From contig NC_081407.1 in assembly GCF_030272615.1 (NCBI RefSeq), positions 103,833,897 through 103,897,896 on the forward strand: a DNA stretch of 64,000 nucleotides, written 5' to 3'. Shown piece after piece: positions 33,091 through 43,068 of the stretch. The stretch's first letter is position 1; each line of letters opens with the position of its first letter. Origin of the DNA: Cryptomeria japonica. Lineage: Eukaryota; Streptophyta; Pinopsida; Cupressales; Cupressaceae. The notes beneath the pieces were generated by a model. It was not told the origin of the DNA and did no database searches. It worked only from the letters and a program-made list of their open reading frames with translations. A program made the translations under genes and the position numbers.

Positions 33091-33589
33091 CCGCCAACAC
33101 CAATTTACAACCTTCAGAACCCCACGAAAGTCCATGGCGCGGCATCATTTCTGTGATATTTTATGATGTCAAAACCCTTCTTCTACACTCCAATATTTTC
33201 AGTGTCTAGGCTCCAGATGTCATCGAATCATTTTTCAATCCGTCGTCGTTTTTTTTTTTTTTAGGCACTGTAATGTCCCGCCATACCACCTCCAATCGTG
33301 TGGCTGCTTGGTCTACCTGTGGCGATCGTTTTGCCCTTACGTGGCTGTGTGGAATTGTGTGAAATCCCGCTCTCCCTAAGCGGCGGATCAATCTGTAAGA
33401 ACCCTCGACCCCATCCATCCGCTTCACTCCCTGCGGTAGCTCGTGGGCTGTGTGTATTGATCCGGCCGTGCGGTGCGTCCCTTTCCCTGGCTGCGCGATG
33501 ATGTGCCTTCGGCCGTGTTCGGTGTCTTCTTCCTCCGCGGGGTTTTATTGCCAAGGTCGGCTGTGCGGTGTGGTCGCTTCTTCCTTTCC

Positions 33590-33800
33590 TCAGCGGTGTG
33601 CGGCGTTTTATATCCTTGCGCGACCTTCGGTGGCTCCCACCGCACGGTGTGACCACCGCACGATGGTTCCACCGTCGGTGGTTCCATCGCACGGTGGTGT
33701 CACCGTCGGTGATTCCACCGCACAGTGGTGTCACCTTGGCCCCACCGTACGGTGGCCATTTTCCCCTTCTTTTTTTTCTTTTTTTTTTGACCGTATGGTC
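33590..33800 (-). repeat. Palindromic CCACCG/CGGTGG minisatellite of N3
   Basis: Units such as CCACCGTCGGTGG and CCACCGCACGGTGG. Same type and element position as 3156-3310 in R1. T-rich stretches follow on the plus strand. Confidence 0.85.
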
Positions 33801-33849
33801 GGTATCGTACGACCGTGCGATTTTTTTTTTGATTTTTTTTTTAAGTTGT

Positions 33850-36800
33850 CTAGAGAGTCTTCGGCTCGGGTCCCCTGTCTCTGGGATCGCCCTTCATCCT
33901 TCTCGGTTTTTCTCGCCCAAAAGTCTCCTGCTTTTGTCCCGTGCCTCTCGAGTTGCTTGCCCGGCCTCTTAGGTCCCCTTCCATCCTCTCGGGTCCCCCT
34001 CCGGGCTCTCGAGTGTCTGTCTGGCCTCTCAGGTCCCCTGCGCGCTTCGCGTGGTAAGGTTTCAATTTGTACCCGTTGGTGGCCAATCTATTTTCACTGG
34101 TCATTGAAAGACCTGGAACCACAAATTCTACAGGGACCACGACCTCCTTCCCGTACATAAGAAGAAGAAGGATAATAAAGATTTTGAAGGCTGCAGCCTT
34201 CCACACAGGGTTCCAATCGGTGCCGACACTCTTCGGATTATTTACGTCGCCAGGGTTTGGGGCGTCTCCCTTCCAATATTCTTTGTATTCCGGCAGGTAC
34301 ACCTCTGTTGGTTGCTCTAGTTCCTCTACTTCGAGCCTGTAGCTTTGGAACATTTCGTAATCCTCCATTTGCCAGTGGAAGAGCCCGTTAGTCGAGCATA
34401 CCTCATCTTCAGAACATCCCTCCAATTCTAGCACCCCTTCACTGTTCGGCTCCATCGCGTTCTTGCCCTTACTTTCATCGGGACCCCCTTCCCCTTTATT
34501 GGAGTCCTCCGAGTCGGAAGAGGCGAGCTCTTCGCCGACATTTTGGGTGTGCAGGTCAATGGTATATTTTCGCCCTCCCTTCTCCATGGAAAGTGTATTT
34601 TTCTTCCAGTTGTGGTTTACCCTTGCGTTGATCAACCACACTCTCCCCAGGATGGCGTCATAGCCTTTCTTCTTCGAGGGAATAACCACGAAATCTAACA
34701 AGAATGGTTGCGTACCAATTGTCACTTGTTGGGCCATCAACAGGCCGAGTGGCTTAATGCCGTGTTGGTCCACTCCCACCAGGTTGAATGTGGGTGGCCA
34801 CAGGTGGGCTTCCCCAGCCGCTTCCATGTTTCTTCTGGTAGTACATTCATCCTAGATCCTCCGTCCACAATGGTGTCCTTCAAAATGGTCCCACGGATAC
34901 GCATTTCTACCACAGCTGGGTGTCTACCACTGCTCACGGCTAGTAACATCGGGTCAGTCGAAGGGCTGACGGAAACCTCCACCTGTGGTGTACTCTTCGT
35001 AGCGGTGGCGGGAACCCCTACCTGTGGTGCACTCGACAATGCGGTGCTTTGCACATTGGTGAGGATGGCAGTCCTCAATTGTGGCATAGAGTCTAGAAGG
35101 TCTTTTACCTTTATCGGCACCTCTATCTGCAAGATTTGCTCAATGATGTTATTTTCCGCTTCCGTACAGAATGATGTACTCGCCACCTCGTTGTCCCGTC
35201 GTTCGGTCGTCATCTCACGTTCAATATTGGCCTTTGCCTCCCGTAATCGCTCCTTCTCCGTACGGGGGTCGGGATAAGTGGCTTTTTTCGTCTGGGCGCG
35301 GGTGATCGCCAGTACTTCTTTCTCACCAGTCTTCTCAGCCTTCTCAATGTTGAGGAGATTAACCCCTGCCTGCGGGCAATTTGCGTCCTCATGGTCGCCT
35401 GGCCCACACCAACGACAGAGGTGCTGAGGGGTGGCTTCCTTCGTGCAATCACGGGTGAAGTGCCCCCACTGATTACAGGCCCTACATTGGATAATTGGCC
35501 GGCCCTTGGCGTCATACTGGATACGGCTTCCGTTATTGTTATTGTTGCCTCTTCCTCGCCTGTTGTTTCAGTAGCAGCCAGACGAGGCGTTGTTGCTCGC
35601 AGGCTGGGACGTGCCGGCTGACGCAGATGGTTCTGTAAAGAGAACCTGTTGGTTACGGGTCCTCGTATTGTACGGACACTCCTTGGTAAGGTATCCGGCA
35701 ATCTGGCAAATATCGCAAAATGCTTTTTTCGGACAAGACCCCTTGGTGTGTCCGTCGGTACGGCAGTCCGTGCACCATAAATCCCCTTCGTCGCCTTTGC
35801 TTGTGCTTCCTTTGGTTGCCTTTATCTCTCTCATCATTCGCTCCATATCTTTCTGGAGAGCCCGTACCTTCCGATTAGAGTCGTCATCACTGCTATCACT
35901 TTTGTCAGAAGAGGAATCATCCTCCGACGAGGATTTATTTTTCTTCTTCTTGGACGTCTTCTGTTCACTTTCTAAATCCATTGCCCTGTTATAGGCGTCG
36001 GAGTATGAAGAAGGAGGTACTATCTTCATTTTTCGTCTAAGGGATTTCTTTAGACCTTCCACGAACCACCGTTTTTTCAGTCCGTCTGCCGGCTGGTTCT
36101 CCATCTTTCCTAACAGCTCTTTGAGCCGCCGGCTGTAGGTTCGAACAGTCTCGTCCTTTCTCTATTTCGTGCCGTAGATTTCGGCTACAATCTCATTATC
36201 ATCTCTTAGGAGACGAAACTCTGCTTGAAATTCCTTCTTCAAGTCTGCCCATGTGCTAATTTTAGCCTTATCCGTATCCGAAAACCAGTCGATGGCTACG
36301 CCCCTGAGGGTTGCGGGAAACTGTGTTACCCACTCGTCCTCATCGGTAACACCATTCGCTCCCCAAATTGTTTCACAAGTGCGACAGTGGCGGACAGGGT
36401 CTTCTTTCCCATCCCCATGGAACTTTGGAAGTTTTTGTTTTTGTGCCATACCTTGCCTTTTTACTACTGGTGGCTGTTGTCCTACTCCGGATGGGTCAGA
36501 TCCTATAAGGGGTGCTTGACCGCCGTGCCCCGGTGTCCCTCCGACACTCCTGGCAGCCCCGGTGTCTTCTCCCTCTTCTGCCTCCTCCCCACTCCTTGAA
36601 GTTTTCCTAGCCTCTAGTGTGTGTGGCAAGTCCCTCAAATCCCTCAACTGAGTTTTGGTACACTCTATCCTACGGCGGGTTTCCGCAAGTAACTCCTCCC
36701 GACTCCGTGGGTGGCCGCTGGCCTCACCGTCCCCTTCGGAGCGTTCCTCCTCTCTTCGCTTATACCTCTGTCGCCTTTCCGCTTGCTGTTCAAGGGTCAA

Positions 36801-36872
36801 GGCACGTTGGGCTACTGCACGTTCATCTATATATTGTTGCTTATTTTTGTCTTTATTCAGTGTATTGGGCAT
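33850..36872 (-). pseudogene. N3 gag-protease with fused integrase remnant
   Basis: Gag starts at ATG 36872 ('MPNTLNKDKNK'). A capsid-like region follows ('EDPVRHCRTCETIWGANG', 'LRGVAIDWFSDTDK', 'EFRLLRDDNEIVAEIY'), then a Ser/Asp/Lys linker and four CX2CX4HX4C-type knuckles around 35790-35370. The second has Tyr for His ('CDICQIAGYLTKEC'). Protease has 'TIVDGGSRMNVLPEETW' with the DGG active-site motif at about 34870-34820, then 'AILGRVWLINARVNH'. Stops at 36162-36164 and about 35568, plus a frameshift near 34740, break it. From about 34180 the linker joins an integrase piece, then an Arg/Gly-rich tail to 33850. The deletion removed the polymerase and DNA-joining domains. Confidence 0.88.
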
Positions 36873-37010
36873 TAATTCCCAACAGCTTCTATATATTTAA
36901 TGACATAAAAAGTAGAACACTTTTATTCATTCATAATGTGGAAGACAAGTTTATGCCAACAATATGACATACTTATTACAATAAGTGTTCTTTATTCCGT
37001 CCCGTATGGC

Positions 37011-37376
37011 TCACGGTTCAAATGCCCCTGACGTGGCGCCATCTCGTTCTGCTTCCCGTTCCTCGTACTGTTGCAAAATTTCTTGGCGTCGCTCCTCCCG
37101 GGCAATCTCCTCCAGGCGAGCTTGTTGTGCCAAGGATGCTTGTGCTAGCAATCGGGGGAGATGGTTCATCAACCGATTTACCTCCGGACTCACTTCCAAC
37201 GCTGTCCACACGGCACTTAGTGGGACTTCCGCCTCCGCGGCCTCTCGTCGCACGTAGGTCTGAATGGCTACTTGGAGTAGAATTGAAAATTCTCTCGTCG
37301 CGGTGTCTTCTCCTACGTAGACTTCTGTTTGGGCATCGTCGACTTCTGGGTTTATTTCAGCAATGGGTAGGCCCAT
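37011..37376 (-). CDS. N3 leader ORF upstream of gag
   Basis: About 121 codons from ATG 37376. It starts 'MGLPIAEINPE', has 'VYVGEDTATREFSILLQVAI', a central 'LEVSPEVNRLMNHLPRLLAQ' and an Arg/Glu-rich helical C-terminus. N2 has a counterpart at 40864-41208 of similar length with 'LGVSPAVNRLMSQMPNLLAQ'. It lies between the primer site and gag, separated from gag by about 140 bases. The open frame extends upstream through the primer site but without another ATG. No domain recognised. It may be an independent small gene or an upstream piece of gag. Confidence 0.65.
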   Translation of the reverse strand: MGLPIAEINPEVDDAQTEVYVGEDTATREFSILLQVAIQTYVRREAAEAEVPLSAVWTALEVSPEVNRLMNHLPRLLAQASLAQQARLEEIAREERRQEILQQYEEREAERDGATSGAFEP

Positions 37377-37419
37377 TGGGTCTGTGCGCCATCCGTGTCT
37401 TCCGTTCCGAGTTCGTCTA

Positions 37420-37432
37420 GGCAACGGCGCCA
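37420..37432 (-). promoter_or_regulatory. N3 primer-binding site, tRNA-Asp type
   Basis: Minus-strand TGGCGCCGTTGCC, two bases after the 5' LTR. This sequence is complementary to the 3' end of plant tRNA-Asp and is used by several plant gypsy lineages such as Athila. Confidence 0.85.
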
Positions 37433-37434
37433 AA

Positions 37435-37746
37435 TGTTTACCTCACTGGGTAAACAGGAAGAATACAGAAATTGAACAGCAATGCACAATGCAAATACAA
37501 AAGAAGTACCAGAATAAGCTTGCCATTAATGTCAAAAGATGTTCATATTATAATCTGTCGCCAATATTACATGTCCTCCAACACCCGGAGGTGGTACAAT
37601 ATATGACAGCCGAAGGGGTGCGACACAACCGTCGCAACTCCAACTACCTACCCGTCGGCTAACTAACTGACCGCCGTAACTCATTATTACCGACGACGAC
37701 ATAAACATAATATACCAACATAACATAATGATTATTCCCGTCAACA
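37435..37746 (-). repeat. N3 5' LTR
   Basis: 312 bp; followed on the right by the GTGTA duplication at 37747-37751. Confidence 0.95.
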
Positions 37747-37751
37747 GTGTA

Positions 37752-38890
37752 CGCACAGTTCTGGTGGCACCCCTTTGAGGTCCTTGTACGTCCAGGCGAA
37801 TACATCCTTGTATTCCATGAATATTTTAAACGCGGCGGCTTTCAGAACTGGATTCCAATTGTCGCCAACCAAGATGTTCCTTGGCTCTGCTTTCGTGCCG
37901 AGGTTTGTAGGTTTTACAAACTCTTCGTACCGGATTGGTTTCATCATGTCAAACCTATGTGATGGTGTCTCGTTGACAGGAGCATCCCCTTCCGTGTATT
38001 CCCCGTATGCTGGCGGAAATTCATTTTCGTCCGACTCCTCGTCAACCTCCAACATGTTGCACCCATACAGCAGCTCGTACTCTTCCATTTGCCAGTGGAA
38101 GAGCCCATTAAGGGAATCGGTCTCATCTTCCGAACATCCTTGGATTCCCAGGATGCCTTCCTCATCCGGTTCCCTTCCGTACCTTTCCTTCGTCAAATCC
38201 ACCCTCGCCATCCGATTCTGATTCTGACGCGAGTTCTTCACTCACTAGTTGTGTTTTCAGGTCGATAATAAATTTTTGCCCGGCTTTCTCCATGGACAGC
38301 GTGTTACGCTTCTTGTTGTGATTCGTTCTGGCCGCCACCAACCACCCTCTGCCAAGAATGGCGTCGTATCCTTTCTTGGCGAGCGGAATCACCACAAAGT
38401 CGAGGACAAATGGTTGTGTCCCGATGGTCACTTGTTGCGCCATGAGCGTTCCAAGAGGTTTGATACCATGTTAATCCGCTCCCAATAAGTTGAAGGTTGA
38501 CGGCCATAGTGTCGACTTGCCAAGCTTCTTCCAGGTTTCTTCCGGAAGCACATTCACTCTCAACCCGTCGTCAACAATGGTGTCAGTCAAAATGGTGCCA
38601 AGTATTCCCATTTCTACCATCGCCGGGTGCCGATCACTGTATAGTGTCAACACTAATAGTGTTGGTGTTCCGCCAGGAACATCCGTATTCCGGGTCACCC
38701 GACTCTGTGGGGCTACTTGCACCGTACGTAGAAGTGTCATACATAATTGCGGCATCGTTTCCAAGAGGTCCTTCATCTTCACAGGTACTTCAATCTGCAG
38801 CATTTGATTCAGGATATTTTCCTCAGCCTCAGAGCGGGAAGTACTTGCCGCTTCTTGAGTGTTCCCTTGTGCTAACATTTCCTTCGCCAC
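37752..38890 (-). pseudogene. N2 protease and linker to RT
   Basis: Protease block 38890-38471 includes 'TIVDDGLRVNVLPEETW' (N3: 'TIVDGGS'), so the DGG active-site motif is altered to DDG. It is followed by 'GTQPFVLDFVVIPLAKKGYD' and 'AILGRGWLVAARTNH' (38443-38162) in another frame. Then comes the acidic linker with 'YELLYGCNMLEVDEE' and 'AAAFKIFMEYKDVFAW', the start of RT. The frame is cut by N3 at 37751. Frameshifts between blocks make it a pseudogene. Confidence 0.85.
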
Positions 38891-38914
38891 TTTAGCCTTC
38901 GCCTCCAGTGCCCG

Positions 38915-40714
38915 CTACTTCTCCGTGCGGGGGTCCAGGTATGTCACCTTCTTTGCCTGTGACCGTGTGATTGCCAATACCCGTTCCTCCGTCCTGTCAA
39001 TGTTGAGCGGGTTCACTCCCGACTTTGGGCAAGTTCCATCATCGTGGTCTCCAAACCCACACCATTTGCATAGTTTTTGTGGAGTTTCTTCTAACGTGCA
39101 TTCCCTGGCAAAGTGGCCCATTGATTGCAGGCTCGACACTGGATCATTGGTCGTCCCTTCGCATCATATTGGATCCGGCCCCTATTATTATTGTTGTTAT
39201 TGGTCTTCCCCCCTCACCGGTTGTTCTGGTATCCGCCAGATGATGCATTATTGTTGGCGGTTTGTGAAGTTCTGGCGGCCAGCTGCTCTTGCATGAAGAG
39301 AACTTGTTTGCTCCTGGTTTTCATATTGTAGGGACATTCCTTTGTCAAATGTCCAGCAATCTGACAAATGTCGCAGAAAGCCTTCTTGGGGCAGGATCCC
39401 TTGGTGTGTCCGTCACTCCTACAGTTCGTACACCACACGTCGTTTTCTTCGGTCTTACTTGTACTCCCCTTCATGGTTTTGAATTCTTTTAGCATTCGTT
39501 CCATGTTCTTTTAGAGCGCGTGCACCTTTTTGCTCGATTCGCCACTGCTGTTGCTTTCCCCATCAGAGTCTTTATCATCGTCGAATGAGTATTTATTACT
39601 TTTCTTCTTCTTTGACGTTTTGTGTTCGCTCTCGAGGTCCATCACCCTATTATAGGCATCGTCATATGACATCGGGGGTACAATTTTCATCTTCTTCTGT
39701 AGGGAGGATTTCAACCCTTCAACGAACCATCGTTTCTTCAACCCATCTGTGGGTTGGCTTTCCATTTTATCTAACAGTTCTTTCAGCCTCCGGCTGTATG
39801 CCCGTATTGTCTCCTTGGGACCTTGTTTGGTACTGTATATCTCGGCTACGATTTCATTGTCATCACGGAGCAACCGAAACTCCTCCTTGAATTCCTTATG
39901 TAGATTGGCCCATATGATTGTCAACATCGGAGTACCAATCTATGGCAACTCCGCGTAACATAGCTGGGAACTGTTGTACCCACTCATCCTAGTCCGTCAC
40001 TCTATTGGCGGACCAAATAGTTTCACATGTACGGCAGTGCCGTACGGGGTCTTCCTTGCCGTCCCCTGTGAACTTTGGCAATTTTTGTTTACTTGCCATC
40101 CCACTGCTGGGTCTTGCTCCTCTGATGCCTTGTGTGCTTGTACCTGGTGATCCTCTGCCTCCGCCTCCTGCACCTAACCCTCCACTTGTGGGTCTTCCGA
40201 AGAAGGTTGGTGACCCTGAACTGAAAAAATTGCCTCCCGTACGATATCCTTGTGTTCCCTTGGCACCTTCGGTCGTCTCCCTCCGGTTGGTTGTCTCCCT
40301 CTGGTTGTCCTCCGAAATGGACAAGTTCTTTAGTAGGTCTCTGGTAGCGTCGATCAGGTTTAGATTTCACCTTGTTTGTTCCACCAACTCTTTGCAACTT
40401 CTTATCCAATGGTGGTATTCTGGCGAACTGTAGAGTTCTCCTTCGGCACCCTCCATGACTTCTTCTAGGTTCCCTTCGGGCAACCCTACAAAAGTGTAGA
40501 GAGTGTAATTATTTCCGTCTATCTCTGCCTCTGCAACCTCCGTGACACCTCCTGGGTTCCCTTCGAGCAACCCCTCGGTCGGTCGTCCATCTGCAAGCTG
40601 CCTTAGCCTACGCCTTCGTTCTATCTGTTGTCTGAGATTCAACGCTCTTTGTGCCACTTCCCATTCGTCACTTTGTATCTTTTTATTTTTGTTTTTATTT
40701 AGTATATTGGCCAT
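38915..40714 (-). pseudogene. N2 gag
   Basis: Starts 'MANILNKNKNKK' at 40714. The capsid-like part shows 'EDPVRHCRTCETIWSANR' and 'EFRLLRDDNEIVAEIYSTKQ'. A Lys-rich linker and zinc knuckles follow: 'CTNCRSDGHTKGSC', 'CDICQIAGHLTKEC', a damaged third one (CNQWGHF-type, here with Ser for Cys in the open frame) and 'CKWCGFGDHDDGTC'. Binds and packages element RNA. Broken by a frameshift near 40370 and stops near 39990 and 39510. Closely parallels the N3 gag. Confidence 0.88.
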
Positions 40715-40863
40715 AAATCACTTCCGTACACAGCAAGCACATACCATGTACACAACCAAACAAAAAAAAACTTGTATTACTTCATCCCTCATACATAATG
40801 TATGTCACTAGCATACTCATTACAATGGGGGTGTTCTTATTTATTCTCACTGACCGTCAAAGT

Positions 40864-41208
40864 TCATGTATTGCGCTCCTCTTCTTGGCGCTCCCTAAAT
40901 TCTCGTAGAATTTGTTGTTGTCGGTTCTCTCGGTAGATGTCCTCCCTTCGGTTCTGGAGAGCCAAAAATCCTTGTGCCAAAAGGTTAGGCATTTGGCTCA
41001 TCAACCGATTCACAGCGGGGCTTACTCCGAGCGAACTCCACACAGCATCTTCTGGGACATTTTCGGCGGTGGATTCCCTCCGTACATGTGTTTTGATTGC
41101 CGCTTGTAGGATGCAGGAGAAATCCTTCGTGAGTGTCTTTTCCCCCTCGAACAATTCGTCAGGTTCTTTGTCAGGGTCACTCGTTCCTTCTGGTAATGGT
41201 TGTCCCAT
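40864..41208 (-). CDS. N2 leader ORF upstream of gag
   Basis: 114 codons from ATG 41208 ('MGQPLPEGTSD'), with 'KTLTKDFSCILQAAIKTHV' and 'LGVSPAVNRLMSQMPNLLAQ', ending in a basic/acidic helix ('REFRERQEEERNT'). It is intact although the rest of N2 is badly decayed. Counterpart in N3 at 37011-37376. No known domain seen. Confidence 0.65.
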   Translation of the reverse strand: MGQPLPEGTSDPDKEPDELFEGEKTLTKDFSCILQAAIKTHVRRESTAENVPEDAVWSSLGVSPAVNRLMSQMPNLLAQGFLALQNRREDIYRENRQQQILREFRERQEEERNT

Positions 41209-41262
41209 TATCCGTGTGCCATGTAGTACGTCCTTTTCCCGTTGCTCCCAAGTTTTTACTTA

Positions 41263-41275
41263 GGCAACGAAGCCA
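41263..41275 (-). promoter_or_regulatory. N2 primer-binding site (diverged tRNA-Asp type)
   Basis: Minus-strand TGGCTTCGTTGCC, two bases from the LTR. It differs at two positions from the N3 site TGGCGCCGTTGCC, consistent with CpG decay. Confidence 0.8.
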
Positions 41276-41277
41276 AA

Positions 41278-41545
41278 TGTTTTCCCTGTAGGGTGTCAGG
41301 TTAAGACATTGCATAAATGACAGAAGTACACAGAATATATGGAACTCACAAGTATTCTATTGATTCATAATAAGCCAGTACATACAATGATAGCAATATT
41401 TTCGACTACAATAGCATGTCCAAAGACTGGAAACAGATACAATATAAAGGAGTTTGGTCAGTTACCCGGTGCCAACTGCCGAGAACTGACGGGTTAACTG
41501 TCGACGCTAACACAATTTACCTTAATGCTTAATTACCCGACAACA
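41278..41545 (-). repeat. N2 5' LTR
   Basis: 268 bp; the right flank ATCGT duplicates 26449-26453. Confidence 0.93.
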
Positions 41546-41875
41546 ATCGTCAGCAAATTTGAAGATAGCGTCAAGCGTTCTATCAATCTGCTGCCACAAA
41601 TTAGGATTGGGAGCAATACTAGACATACTGAGCCAATAATGCCCGACCATGCGGCCCTCGTCCGGATTGGCAATCGAACCAGCCTCAAGCTCTTCCAAGG
41701 ACTTAAAAGCGCTTTGAAACTTGGGTTCCATCGCCTCCACGAATTCATCCGTAAATCCCATTCGGCTGACATCGATATACAATCTGAGCTTACTTGTGCT
41801 GATAAAGCCAATCCAAGTACCGATTCCACAGGGCTACGGGCTCCGTCTCTAGCCCTTTCTTCTTCTACAAAGAAT
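41546..41875 (-). pseudogene. Captured fragment of plastid glucose-6-phosphate isomerase
   Basis: Minus strand inside N4. The conceptual protein has '[16 protein letters not shown]', then (after a one-base frameshift with a stop) '[20 protein letters not shown]', '[20 protein letters not shown]' and '[10 protein letters not shown]'. These are landmarks of the N-terminal part of plant plastid PGI (PGI1 type), which interconverts glucose-6-P and fructose-6-P in starch synthesis. The SIS catalytic domains are absent. N2 is inserted at its 3' edge, and a few residues continue at 26453. No intron is visible in the stretch, so capture may have been from a single exon or from a spliced RNA. Confidence 0.85.
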
Positions 41876-42302
41876 TTTTATCGAGCACAGAAACCTCTCC
41901 AGCCACAACACCCCGAGTTCGAGTCACAAGCCGGCATCTTTCAACGCTGACAATGTCGAGCTTTGAAATCTTGGGCGAAATCCTGTGACTGGGCAGCAAG
42001 CAACTTTTTGCACAGGTTGTTATCTGCGTTTTCCCACGGAATTTCAGGCCCAAAGGATTTTGGGCCATCATACTTGTTCTCGAGGCCTGGGGAGACTCGA
42101 TCCCCTGATTGCCACCTAATTTGTTTAGACACCTGACCGACGCACTGTGAAGGGCGGAGGTCGGTGAGTGTAATCACTGCATTATCCTCTGTAGTCACCT
42201 TTCGATCAGGAAGAGATCTTAAATCTGCAATTGTTTGTGATTGAACTTCCCTTGAGAACACAGAATCTACCTTCAAGTGGTTAGGCTCTATAGAAGGAAC
42301 CC
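41876..42302 (-). other. N4 5' internal region
   Basis: Between the primer site and the isomerase piece. An open minus-strand frame (42351-41941) crosses the LTR, the primer site and this region, including 'TIADLRSLPDRKVTTEDNAV'. No domain recognised. It could be leader sequence, part of a gag relic or more captured DNA. Confidence 0.4.
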
Positions 42303-42314
42303 GCTCTGATACCA
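42303..42314 (-). promoter_or_regulatory. N4 primer-binding site, initiator tRNA-Met type
   Basis: Minus-strand TGGTATCAGAGC, directly adjoining the 5' LTR end ATCAACA. This is the classic plant LTR-retrotransposon primer site. Confidence 0.95.
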
Positions 42315-42842
42315 TGTTGATTTTAAGGTAGTGCTCATTAACCACAGGCAAACATCAGATCTGTTGCCTTCCCAACCATAGATGATAAGCTCTTATCGTC
42401 ACCCCCGAGCACACTACATAAATTTCTCACCATCAATTGATCTGCTTGTACATGAATTCGATCTGCCTGATTATGATCGAACTTGTTGTCTTATCTCCAT
42501 TCCAAAGAGGAAAGACAACATCCATATATATCCGTCGAAAGGAGATATCCAAGAGTCGTCTATCATCAAGGAGGCACGACCTTCATGAAGCATTGCATGC
42601 CTTCAAACGAAAGCTGGCAGACTTTAACCAAAAGTCGACCCCTTTGAAACAAATCTGATAAGTCAAACTCAATAATGTATGTTTAATCACTAAACCTAAT
42701 AATGAAAATGTGACTTAATAAAGATATTAAAGCATTAATATAAGTTATAGATTCATCAAATGTGTAAGGCCAATAGGCCATTCACACATTTGATCTTGCT
42801 GAGTCGGCCTGTAGGATTTCTACCGATGCTATATCATCAACA
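42315..42842 (-). repeat. N4 5' LTR
   Basis: 528 bp, paired with 24954-25483. Followed by ACATG, the imperfect target duplication. Confidence 0.92.
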
Positions 42843-42847
42843 ACATG

Positions 42848-43054
42848 CATATATGAGAAATGTACTTATGGAGTGGATATGCTGAAGACACATCAATCAT
42901 GAAGCATATATGAGAATATACATAGCACATGAAGTATACACATCGATTCACTTGATTCATGAAGCATATATGTGAATAAACATATTGATAGATCTTCCTA
43001 TTCACTAGAATGCATTCATTGTTTTAGCCTTACCCTGCAGGATGGCAGGATCAA
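42848..43054. repeat. N5 internal satellite, 5' side
   Basis: Short continuation of the CATGAAGCATAT/ATACACATG repeats of 23850-24948, displaced by the N4 insertion. Confidence 0.7.
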
Positions 43055-43067
43055 GGCTCTAATACCA
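43055..43067 (-). promoter_or_regulatory. N5 primer-binding site, tRNA-Met type
   Basis: Minus-strand TGGTATTAGAGCC, one base from the LTR end ...GACATTACA. One mismatch from the usual TGGTATCAGAGCC. Confidence 0.85.
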
Positions 43068-43068
43068 C

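Larger units (their letters stand above)
31983..37746 (-). mobile_element. N3: internally deleted Ty3/gypsy element, youngest in the nest
   Basis: LTRs at 31983-32293 and 37435-37746, target duplication GTGTA on both sides (31978-31982 and 37747-37751). It is inserted in the N2 RT gene at the His codon of 'PELCVHQIS'. It keeps the primer site, the short leader ORF, gag, protease and the 3' end. It lacks RT, RNase H and most of integrase: the linker 'KAAAFKIF' runs straight into the integrase segment 'LMYGKEVVVPVEF'. LTRs differ by about six substitutions and one indel (~2%). Confidence 0.95.
26454..41545 (-). mobile_element. N2: full-length Ty3/gypsy element, interrupted by N3
   Basis: Identical-length LTRs (268 bp) at 26454-26721 and 41278-41545, and ATCGT target duplication on both sides (26449-26453 and 41546-41550). 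The order on the minus strand is primer site, short ORF, gag with zinc knuckles, protease, RT, RNase H, integrase, GTAC-rich block, extra PMD-like ORF, polypurine tract. N3 splits the RT. Many stops and frameshifts make it inactive. Host sequence is N4. Confidence 0.95.
24954..42842 (-). mobile_element. N4: non-autonomous LTR element carrying a host gene fragment
   Basis: LTRs at 24954-25483 and 42315-42842, both starting TGTTGATTTT and ending ATCATCAACA. Flanks are ACAAG (24949-24953) and ACATG (42843-42847), a 5-bp target duplication with one mismatch. The primer site is complementary to initiator tRNA-Met (42303-42314). After removing N2 the interior is about 1.7 kb with no gag or pol. It holds a glucose-6-phosphate isomerase fragment, unidentified sequence and a 45-bp tandem array. 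Mobilised in trans by some other element, I infer. Confidence 0.88.
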
